Positions 18,788-26,663 of a stretch of DNA of 35,474 bases are shown here, in pieces (the first letter of the stretch is position 1; each line of letters starts with the position of its first letter). The notes beneath the pieces are model-generated. The model saw only the letters and a program-made list of their open reading frames with translations, did not search any database and had not been told where the DNA came from. Source of the DNA: an uncultured Clostridia bacterium (GTDB lineage: Bacteria; Bacillota; Clostridia; UBA1212; SIG427); assembly GCA_945965275.1 (NCBI GenBank), contig CAMFNB010000011.1, forward strand, positions 1-35,474, in the 5' to 3' direction. The position numbers and the translations under genes are program-made.

Positions 18788-21250
18788 ATGCAGATGAGAT
18801 TTTCAGACAAATCAAAAGAATGCTTAAATGCATCGGTTGAGATTGCATGCGAGTGCGGATGCAATTATATCGGCACGGAGCATTTGCTTGCGGGTATTTT
18901 AAAGCACGGCGACAACAAGGCAGCAGAAATACTCGAACAACGCGGAGTAACATACACGGTAATTTTTGAAATGGTAAAAGCACTTACCGCAGAAAACGAA
19001 GGACCGTACGAAGGAGAGCCCAAGCCGACTCCGAGAACGAACTCAGTTCTTGAGAGAGCATTGATGGAAGCAGCAAGAAGAAAAAGTGCACTCGGTGAAC
19101 CTGAACACATTCTCCTTGCAATTATCTCAGAGTATGACAGTTATGCGGTAAAATGCATAAACAACCTTAACGTAAGTCCGAATGCAATCGCACGTGACAT
19201 TGCGACTGTCATCAGCACGGGTGTTGTACGCGGAGAGGATGAAGGAATGAATTCACCGAAGGAAAATGAAGTTCCTAAGTCCGCAAAGTACAGGGAGGAT
19301 GAGAGAAAACTGCCGACCCTTACAAAATGTGCAAGAAACTTAAATGAACTTGCTGAGGGCGGGAAGTTTGATCCTGTTATCGGAAGAGAAGCGGAGATCA
19401 ACCGAGTAATGCAGATTCTCTGCAGAAGAACAAAGAACAACCCGTGTCTTATCGGTGAGCCCGGTGTCGGAAAGACAGCAATTGCCGAGGGCCTTGCACA
19501 AAGAATTGTTGCAGGAGACGTACCTGAAATGATTCGTGACAAGAGAGTATATTCACTTGACCTTGCGTCAATGGTTGCCGGCACAAAATACAGAGGCGAG
19601 TTTGAAGAAAGACTTAAAAAAGTAATTGATGAAGTTCGCAAGGACGGTAAAATCATTCTCTTCATTGATGAAATTCACACGATTATAGGTGCGGGTGCTT
19701 CAGAGGGTGCGATGGATGCTGCAAACATCTTAAAGCCATCACTTTCAAGAGCGGAAATTCAGGTTATCGGTGCAACAACACTTGATGAATACAGAAAGCA
19801 TATCGAAAAAGATGCTGCATTAGAGAGAAGATTCCAGTCGATTATTGTTAATGAACCTACTGAAGAAGATTCAATAGGAATACTCATGGGAATCAGAAGT
19901 AAATTTGAAGAACATCACAAAGTAACAATTTCCGATGAGGCTGTAAAAGCAGCTGTTGAAATGTCCGCGAGATATATCAATGACAGATTTTTACCGGACA
20001 AGGCAATCGACGTAATGGATGAAGCCTGCTCAAGAAAGAGGATGTCCGTAAACAAGATGCCGAAGGAAATTCTCGATATGGAAAAAGACATCAAAAATCT
20101 TGAAGAAGAAAAGGAAGCTGCAATAGCCGAGCAGGATTTTGAGACGGCAGCAAAGCTTCGTGATGATTTGAAAAAAATTCAGGAAGAATACGATGTCGAG
20201 AAGAATAAATGGTCAGGCGAGACAAGAGACGGCGTTTTTAAGATTGATAAACAGGACATAGCAGATGTTGTATCTGAATGGACGGGTATCCCGGTCAGCA
20301 AGCTCGGAGAAGACGAGGGACAGAGACTTCTCAAACTCGAGGAAACACTCCATAAAAGAGTTGTGGGACAGAACGAGGCAGTTGTGGCGATTTCAAAGGC
20401 AATCAGAAGAGGAAGAACAGGACTAAAGGATCCGAAGCGTCCTATCGGTTCATTTATTTTCATGGGACCTACGGGTGTTGGTAAGACTGAACTTTCAAAG
20501 GCTGTTGCTGAGGCAATGTTCGGTGATGAGAAAGCCATGATTCGTGTTGACATGTCTGAATACATGGAAAAGCACAGCGTATCTAAGATGGTTGGTTCAC
20601 CTCCCGGATATGTGGGATATGACGACGGCGGACAGCTTACGGAACAAATCAGAAGAAAACCATATTCGGTAGTTCTTTTTGACGAAATTGAAAAGGCACA
20701 TCCTGATGTCTTTAATATCCTGCTCCAGATTCTCGAAGACGGAAGACTCTCTGACAGTCAGGGCAGAGTGGTTGACTTTAAAAACACAATTATCATCATG
20801 ACATCAAATGTGGGTGCACGTCAGATTGTTGAGCCTAAGACACTGGGCTTCGCGGCAGCTGACGAACCTGAAGATGTCAAGTATGAAAAAATGCGTGTCA
20901 ATGTCATGGAAGAACTCAAAAAGACATTCAGACCGGAATTCCTTAACAGAGTGGATGATATAATCGTATTCCAGCCGCTCACAAAGGACGATATCAAGGA
21001 AATTGCATCAATTCTTCTCTCGGGATTTGCAAAACGTGCTGAGGAAAACAATATTGAACTTACTTTTGAAGATTCGGTAATTGATTTCGTTGCAGATAAG
21101 GGATATGACCAGGTATTCGGCGCAAGACCGCTCAAGAGAGCAATACAGTCAAATATCGAGGATAAACTTGCTGAGGCAATGCTCTCAGGAAAGATAACTT
21201 CCGGAAAGGTTGCCGTGGCATATGAAGACGGCGAAGTGGTATTCAAGTAA
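18788..21250 (+). CDS. clpC: ATP-dependent Clp protease ATP-binding subunit ClpC
   Basis: Clp_N repeats, [21 protein letters not shown] motif, [20 protein letters not shown]. Confidence 0.96.
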   Translation: MQMRFSDKSKECLNASVEIACECGCNYIGTEHLLAGILKHGDNKAAEILEQRGVTYTVIFEMVKALTAENEGPYEGEPKPTPRTNSVLERALMEAARRKSALGEPEHILLAIISEYDSYAVKCINNLNVSPNAIARDIATVISTGVVRGEDEGMNSPKENEVPKSAKYREDERKLPTLTKCARNLNELAEGGKFDPVIGREAEINRVMQILCRRTKNNPCLIGEPGVGKTAIAEGLAQRIVAGDVPEMIRDKRVYSLDLASMVAGTKYRGEFEERLKKVIDEVRKDGKIILFIDEIHTIIGAGASEGAMDAANILKPSLSRAEIQVIGATTLDEYRKHIEKDAALERRFQSIIVNEPTEEDSIGILMGIRSKFEEHHKVTISDEAVKAAVEMSARYINDRFLPDKAIDVMDEACSRKRMSVNKMPKEILDMEKDIKNLEEEKEAAIAEQDFETAAKLRDDLKKIQEEYDVEKNKWSGETRDGVFKIDKQDIADVVSEWTGIPVSKLGEDEGQRLLKLEETLHKRVVGQNEAVVAISKAIRRGRTGLKDPKRPIGSFIFMGPTGVGKTELSKAVAEAMFGDEKAMIRVDMSEYMEKHSVSKMVGSPPGYVGYDDGGQLTEQIRRKPYSVVLFDEIEKAHPDVFNILLQILEDGRLSDSQGRVVDFKNTIIIMTSNVGARQIVEPKTLGFAAADEPEDVKYEKMRVNVMEELKKTFRPEFLNRVDDIIVFQPLTKDDIKEIASILLSGFAKRAEENNIELTFEDSVIDFVADKGYDQVFGARPLKRAIQSNIEDKLAEAMLSGKITSGKVAVAYEDGEVVFK

Positions 21251-22635
21251 TGGCGAAGGTTAAAACCGTTTGGTTCTGCAAGGAATGCGGATATGAGTCA
21301 GCAGGCTACCTGGGCAAATGTCCGGGATGCGGATGCTGGAACTCATTTGTTGAAGAAAAAATCAGCAAGGAACCGGAAAAGACTACAGGGAAGAGGGGTG
21401 CTTTTTCAAAAAGCACCCCTAAACCGGTTTCTCAGATTGAATTTTTAAAAGAGGAAAGGACGCCGACAGGAATCGGCGAGCTTGACCGCGTACTCGGCGG
21501 CGGTGTGGTAAAAGGCTCCCTTACTTTGGCAGCCGGTGAGCCCGGAATCGGTAAATCCACACTCATGCTTATGATGGCTGAAAAACTTGCCGAGAATAAG
21601 ACTGTGCTCTATGTTTCAGGTGAGGAGTCTGCGTCACAAATTAAGATGCGTGCAGAAAGGCTGGGCTGTTGCTCAGATAATCTTTTCGTTGTTTCGGAAA
21701 CGGTTTATACGGCTATAGAAGAAATGACTGAAGATATCAAACCTGATTTTCTTGTTATTGATTCAGTGCAGACAATTTTTGATGATTCAATGGCATCATC
21801 ACCGGGAAGCGTAGGACAGGTGAGAGAAATAACCGGTCAGCTCTTAAGACTTGCAAAGTCAACAGGGGTGTCGGTATTCATTATCGGACACGTTACCAAA
21901 GAGGGTAACATTGCAGGTCCGAGAATGCTTGAGCACATGGTTGATACTGTTTTGTATTTTGAAGGCGAGAGACATCTCAGTTACAGAATTCTCAGAAGCG
22001 TTAAAAACAGATTCGGTTCAACCAATGAAATCGGTGTATTTGAAATGAGAAACACCGGACTTATGGAAGTCCTGAATCCTTCCATGGTAATGCTTGCATC
22101 AAGGCCTGAGAATGTTCCGGGCACTGCTGTTATGTGTACATTGGAGGGAAGCAGACCCATGCTCCTTGAGGTTCAGGCACTTTGCTCCCAAACAGACAGC
22201 ATGCAGCCGAGAAGAACAGCAAGCGGTGTTGATTACAACAGACTGTATATGCTGCTTGCCGTACTGGAAAAGAGATGTAATCTGAAATTCGGAAAGTGTG
22301 AGGTATATGTGAATATGACAGGCGGAATTAAAGTAAGCGAACCTGCCTGTGATTTGGGAATTGCACTTGCACTTATTTCTTCGTATTCAAATTGTGTAAT
22401 AGACAATGATATAGCAGTGGCAGGAGAGGTTGGACTTACAGGCGAGATAAGAGGAGTTTCTCACATAGAACAGAGAATTGCCGAAGCATTCAGACTCGGA
22501 TTTAAAAAGTGTGTTGTTCCCGAAGGCAATAAAGATCAGGCAGTTGCTTTTCTTAAAACATGGAAAGAAAAAGACTGCGCTGTTGTATTTGTGAAAACAA
22601 TAAATGACTGCATGAGGGAGGTATTTCACAAATGA
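21250..22635 (+). CDS. radA: DNA repair protein RadA (Sms)
   Basis: FCKECGYESAGYLGKCPGCGCWNSF zinc finger; GEPGIGKSTLML; KNRFG motif; Lon-like C-terminus. Confidence 0.96.
   Translation: MAKVKTVWFCKECGYESAGYLGKCPGCGCWNSFVEEKISKEPEKTTGKRGAFSKSTPKPVSQIEFLKEERTPTGIGELDRVLGGGVVKGSLTLAAGEPGIGKSTLMLMMAEKLAENKTVLYVSGEESASQIKMRAERLGCCSDNLFVVSETVYTAIEEMTEDIKPDFLVIDSVQTIFDDSMASSPGSVGQVREITGQLLRLAKSTGVSVFIIGHVTKEGNIAGPRMLEHMVDTVLYFEGERHLSYRILRSVKNRFGSTNEIGVFEMRNTGLMEVLNPSMVMLASRPENVPGTAVMCTLEGSRPMLLEVQALCSQTDSMQPRRTASGVDYNRLYMLLAVLEKRCNLKFGKCEVYVNMTGGIKVSEPACDLGIALALISSYSNCVIDNDIAVAGEVGLTGEIRGVSHIEQRIAEAFRLGFKKCVVPEGNKDQAVAFLKTWKEKDCAVVFVKTINDCMREVFHK
21394..21420 (+). repeat. Perfect 13-bp-arm palindrome inside radA coding sequence
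   Basis: AGGGGTGCTTTTT-C-AAAAAGCACCCCT. Confidence 0.9.
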
Positions 22636-23183
22636 AAGTATTGATGCTTATTTCAAACGGCTTTGAGGAAATTGAAGCGCTGGGAACAGTTGATGTTTTA
22701 AGAAGACTCGGTGTTGAAGTTACAACATGTTCAGTAACCGGTCTTAAAAAAATTATTTCATCAAGGGGGATACCGATTGTATGTGATAAAGAAGTTTCCG
22801 ATATTTATGCTGATGCTGCTCTTTGGGATGCAGTGGTGCTGCCCGGCGGACAGCCGAATTCAAATACTCTCAGAGACAGTGACAAAGTAATGGAAATCGT
22901 TAAAGATTTTGCAGACTCCGGAAAACTCACCTGCGCAATCTGCGCTGCACCGATTGCACTTGAAAGAGCAGGACTGCTGTCAGGACGAAAAGTAACAGCC
23001 TATCCGGGATGTCTTGCCTGTGACGGCAGTTATGAATACACCGGAGAAAAAGTTGTTCGTGACGGAAACATAATCACATCAAAAGGTCCCGGCACAATGT
23101 ATGATTTTGCATTTGAAATTGCAAATGCATTGGGACTCGGAAACAAGCTTGAAGAGCTTAAGGCAGCTATGATGCTTTACTGA
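22632..23183 (+). CDS. DJ-1/PfpI family protein
   Basis: VLMLISNGFEEIEALGTVDVLRR; LTCAICAAPIALERAGLL nucleophile elbow; ATGA overlap with radA. Confidence 0.92.
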   Translation: MKVLMLISNGFEEIEALGTVDVLRRLGVEVTTCSVTGLKKIISSRGIPIVCDKEVSDIYADAALWDAVVLPGGQPNSNTLRDSDKVMEIVKDFADSGKLTCAICAAPIALERAGLLSGRKVTAYPGCLACDGSYEYTGEKVVRDGNIITSKGPGTMYDFAFEIANALGLGNKLEELKAAMMLY

Positions 23184-23203
23184 TAATTATATTTGTGTTT
23201 ATT

Positions 23204-23231
23204 GACTGCGATTTATTCGCAGTCTTTTTTT
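23204..23231 (+). terminator. Rho-independent terminator of the clp/radA/DJ-1 operon
   Basis: GACTGCGA TTTAT TCGCAGTC TTTTTTT. Confidence 0.85.
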
Positions 23232-23241
23232 GTTGGTTGTT

Positions 23242-23517
23242 AATCCACTATTAGGACAAACGCCGTGCTGAAGTGGATTGCTTTGCTTTGAATACTGTTT
23301 TAAAATCCGCCATTTCATAAAAAAAGACCTAAAGTGGATTTATTATCTGCGACACGCGTTCTTATAATCCACTTTCCTGCTATAAAAAAGAACATAGTGG
23401 ATTTTCAAACGTTTTTTAATCCGCCACGTTACCTGTTTCAGGTAAAAAGTGGATTTATCTTTGACATACATATGGTTCTTATCCATTTTTACAGGTTTAG
23501 AGTTCCAAAAGTGGATC
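23242..23517. repeat. Array A: ten alternating-orientation 8-nt sites arranged as five (8-22-8) inverted units
   Basis: Sites at 23242, 23272, 23304, 23333, 23366, 23396, 23418, 23448, 23480, 23510; left sites AATCCACT/AATCCGCC/AATCCACT/AATCCGCC/TATCCATT, right sites AGTGGATT x4 then AGTGGATC. Gaps 22,24,21,25,22,14,22,24,22. Confidence 0.9.
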
Positions 23518-23550
23518 CGGTATATCATACTGAAAAGGCACACGGCTCAC

Positions 23551-23579
23551 TTGCACGCTATCTTCTTATTCGGTATAAT
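23551..23579 (+). promoter_or_regulatory. Candidate promoter of dockerin gene 1
   Basis: TTGCAC (23551-23556), 17 nt, TATAAT (23574-23579). Confidence 0.6.
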
Positions 23580-23619
23580 TTACAAAAGTTAATAACTGTA
23601 ACAAAACGGGAGAAATACA

Positions 23620-26565
23620 ATGAAAAAAATTATTTTTTCGGCATTGGTAATTATCCTTTGCCTCACTGCAGCTCTTTCAGTTTCTGCAGCAGGAAACAAA
23701 ATCACATTCGATGAGAGCACCGGCCTTTCAGTATATAAGGAACAGTATGTTATCGGTGCACCTATTACCGCAAAGGCAGAAGATATCACAAAGAGAGCTG
23801 CCTCCGCAGACACTTTCGTTGCAGATAAAAACAACGGAACAGTAAGTCCTGACAGTGCGGCTGTTTTTACCGGAACTAAAGTAAGAGCTTCAAAGTTCGG
23901 AGTTGTGACTGATGAACTTCTTCTTGTTATAAAAGGAGACCTTGACGGAAACGGAAAGGTTCAGTCAAACGACTATCTTAAAATTAAGAAACACTTTGCG
24001 GGCAGTGAACTTAACGGAATTGAACTTGTTGCAGCTGATGTAAACAACGACGATTCGATTAAGTCGAGCGACTATCTTTCGGTAAAGAAATATTTCCAGG
24101 GTAAATACGATCTTTATCCGGCACTCGGACCGGTTGCAGGTCCGCGACCGGAACCGACAGAAAATCCAAACTCATTAGGTGACAGTGTCGAATATGCTAA
24201 TATCGTTAAGAACAGTGTACAGGCACGCTTCTCAGACGGAGATAACAGAAGACAGTACATCATGAGTAATCCTCAGATTGTTATTTATCAGGGTCTTACA
24301 GAAGACGGTAAAAAGAATGCACAGCTTGTTACCAACCCTGACGGCGGTGTTTATCTTGAGGACACTCTCGATGCATATTTAAGACTTGACGGAGAAGAGA
24401 ACAGATATCTTAAAGACTCAATAAGTTCTGCAAACAATGTTCCTAATGTTGTTTCAACAAGAATCGGATACTATTTCTACGAGAACCACATCAGAAATTT
24501 GTATTTCAAAGGTCTTCCTCATCTTCTTGATGTCACATATAACATGCTCCCTGACAAGACAACTGTTGAGAACAGATTTGTGGTAAAGAACACTGCAAAA
24601 ACAGAGTACACGATCGGTTCAGAGGTTAAGGTTGCGAAATCAAGAGTTGCATCTTTGGAAATTGCAGACAAGAACGGCATGCACACAAGTATAAACGGAC
24701 TTGATTCCGCAAGCATCACATATCTTGCTTTTGATATTAAAGAAGCAGGCGTGATTGCTTTCATAGTTCCTGAAGGCGCAGCTTACCAGAATGTACTTGT
24801 AAGAGACGACGGAACAAACTATGTGATTAACTTTGAGGCGGCTCTCAGCAATCTTGAAATGGATCAGGAAATCAGCCTTTGCTACAGAATTTATGCTGAT
24901 GAGACGCACTCATTTGCAGGAGCACGTGAGGCATCATATACAGAAAGAAACCGTGCAACCGTTACAGTCGGAGAGACCGTAAACAAGAGCGCATCCGCAG
25001 AGGGATACAGCCACAAATACGGTATGGAGCAGCTTAAGGGAACAATCAGATACGGTGCATTCGGTAACGCATATAATAATCCGAACGTACTGTTCCTTTC
25101 AAACACAACAATCCAAAATGATGATCATGAAAGAGTTGTTTGGGTTTATTGGCATACAACACACGGCGGACTTGAGTGCTCTGCATTAATGGACGAAAAC
25201 GGAAAATATATTGCCGTTCCTACAGAGGTCTGCAAGAACTTCAAAGGCGAATATGAAGACAGATTATACGACCCGGAGGATGCTGCATACGGTGACTGTA
25301 TCTATCCGATTTACCTTAAAGCAAACAAGACTGAAAAGATGAAGACATCACTTTTCCTGCAGAACTGGGGCAAGTTCCCGTGTCAGCAGATTTCATCAAT
25401 ACAGTTCTTCTCAACATATTATCACATGTCAACAGGTGCGACAGAAACAACCTGTATCGCTCCTATGGGAACATACTGGAAAGACGGTCTTTTATTCCCT
25501 GACTTCAGAGGCGCATCCGGATTCCTTTGGGCCAGCCAGCCTCAGCACTGGTGCTCAGGATATATGTATTTCTTCCACATTGTTGACGGAGCTCTCAATG
25601 CCTGCTATCCGGAATATACCGGAAGTAAAATTTTAAGTGAGGGACCTTCGTACGGAGAAATGAAGTATTCATATGTGGCTGATGACGGCTCATACAAATA
25701 TACAATCACTCATTTAGAGCATCCTCAGACAGATGAATCAAGAAACTATCAGGTAATGGAGGTTGAGTTCCTTAAAGACACAACCATTAGGCAGGCAAGC
25801 CAGAAACTTCAGCTGTTCTCAAACCAGAACGTAAACGCTGGCTTTAAAAAACTTGCATATTCAGATCTTGACGGAAATGAGGTTGTCAAAGACATCAACA
25901 TCGGAAGCGACAGCATAACAGGTCAGATGCCAAAGGACGGTTCATTCTTTGCTCTCTATAATACAACGAATGTTGAAACTGAAAACTTTGGTGTTGTAAT
26001 GAAAAAATGCACAATAACCCAGGACGGCGCAGAGTGGGACGGCAACCTTTGCTTCACCCTGACAAGCAAGACTGATGCTTCGTCAGGACGCAACATTACA
26101 ACTGTGTATTTCAGTCCTTATGCAAAGACGCTGAACTTCAAGGCAGGGGATAAAATCAAATTGGAATTCATTCTCGTTCCTTTCGGACAGAATGACCAGG
26201 ATAATTACGATAACATAAAGAATGTTTACAAAGACAGCGTGCTTGAACCGATGAAGGTTGTTGCGACAAAGGGAACTGTTTGTGAACATCCTTATATGGC
26301 AGTTTTAAATGCTGATGCGGGCAAAGCAGAGTTCACGCTCTCGGGCAGTGCAAACAACAATGCAATCAGAATTAACGGTTTTGCAAAGGATACTAAACCG
26401 GTAATCGAAGAACTTGTGGAGGGAACATGGCAGGAATATGTATCAGCTTCCGAAAACGGATATGATGGCTACACCGCATTCTATAATGAAGACGGCACAT
26501 ACGGATTCTCATGGGTTGTTGATATGGGAACCGGAGCTTCACGTACCTTCAGAGTAGCGCAATAA
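23620..26565 (+). CDS. Secreted dockerin-containing protein (paralog 1): signal peptide, N-terminal dockerin, P-rich linker, large uncharacterised C-terminal region
   Basis: MKKIIFSALVIILCLTAALSVSAA; GDLDGNGKVQSNDYLKIKKHF...ADVNNDDSIKSSDYLSVKKYF dockerin repeats; linker PRPEPTENPN. Confidence 0.85.
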   Translation: MKKIIFSALVIILCLTAALSVSAAGNKITFDESTGLSVYKEQYVIGAPITAKAEDITKRAASADTFVADKNNGTVSPDSAAVFTGTKVRASKFGVVTDELLLVIKGDLDGNGKVQSNDYLKIKKHFAGSELNGIELVAADVNNDDSIKSSDYLSVKKYFQGKYDLYPALGPVAGPRPEPTENPNSLGDSVEYANIVKNSVQARFSDGDNRRQYIMSNPQIVIYQGLTEDGKKNAQLVTNPDGGVYLEDTLDAYLRLDGEENRYLKDSISSANNVPNVVSTRIGYYFYENHIRNLYFKGLPHLLDVTYNMLPDKTTVENRFVVKNTAKTEYTIGSEVKVAKSRVASLEIADKNGMHTSINGLDSASITYLAFDIKEAGVIAFIVPEGAAYQNVLVRDDGTNYVINFEAALSNLEMDQEISLCYRIYADETHSFAGAREASYTERNRATVTVGETVNKSASAEGYSHKYGMEQLKGTIRYGAFGNAYNNPNVLFLSNTTIQNDDHERVVWVYWHTTHGGLECSALMDENGKYIAVPTEVCKNFKGEYEDRLYDPEDAAYGDCIYPIYLKANKTEKMKTSLFLQNWGKFPCQQISSIQFFSTYYHMSTGATETTCIAPMGTYWKDGLLFPDFRGASGFLWASQPQHWCSGYMYFFHIVDGALNACYPEYTGSKILSEGPSYGEMKYSYVADDGSYKYTITHLEHPQTDESRNYQVMEVEFLKDTTIRQASQKLQLFSNQNVNAGFKKLAYSDLDGNEVVKDINIGSDSITGQMPKDGSFFALYNTTNVETENFGVVMKKCTITQDGAEWDGNLCFTLTSKTDASSGRNITTVYFSPYAKTLNFKAGDKIKLEFILVPFGQNDQDNYDNIKNVYKDSVLEPMKVVATKGTVCEHPYMAVLNADAGKAEFTLSGSANNNAIRINGFAKDTKPVIEELVEGTWQEYVSASENGYDGYTAFYNEDGTYGFSWVVDMGTGASRTFRVAQ

Positions 26566-26586
26566 TCTAAAATGTAAACAATATAA

Positions 26587-26621
26587 GAACCTCAACAGAG
26601 AATTGTTGAGGTTCATTTTTT
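26587..26621 (+). terminator. Rho-independent terminator after dockerin gene 1
   Basis: GAACCTCAAC AGAGAATT GTTGAGGTTC ATTTTTT. Confidence 0.85.
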
Positions 26622-26634
26622 ATTATGCTAAAAT
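26606..26634 (+). promoter_or_regulatory. Candidate promoter of dockerin gene 2, -35 inside the preceding terminator stem
   Basis: TTGAGG (26606-26611), 17 nt, TAAAAT (26629-26634). Confidence 0.4.
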
Positions 26635-26663
26635 GAAATTACAGCAATAATAGGAGTACGAAA

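Noticed and set aside
19141-19665. Long antisense ORFs inside clpC, recD2, fusA-like and dockerin genes
   Set aside because: Explained by codon bias on the sense strand; no RBS or homology-like motifs.
23242-23517. Array A as a CRISPR array
   Set aside because: Motifs are only ~8 nt, alternate in orientation, and gaps alternate 22 and 24/25 with one 14; no long direct repeat and no cas genes in the window.
23334-23714. ORF of 126 aa overlapping array A
   Set aside because: Spans repeats and the dockerin promoter, ends inside the dockerin gene in another frame; no RBS or recognisable protein.
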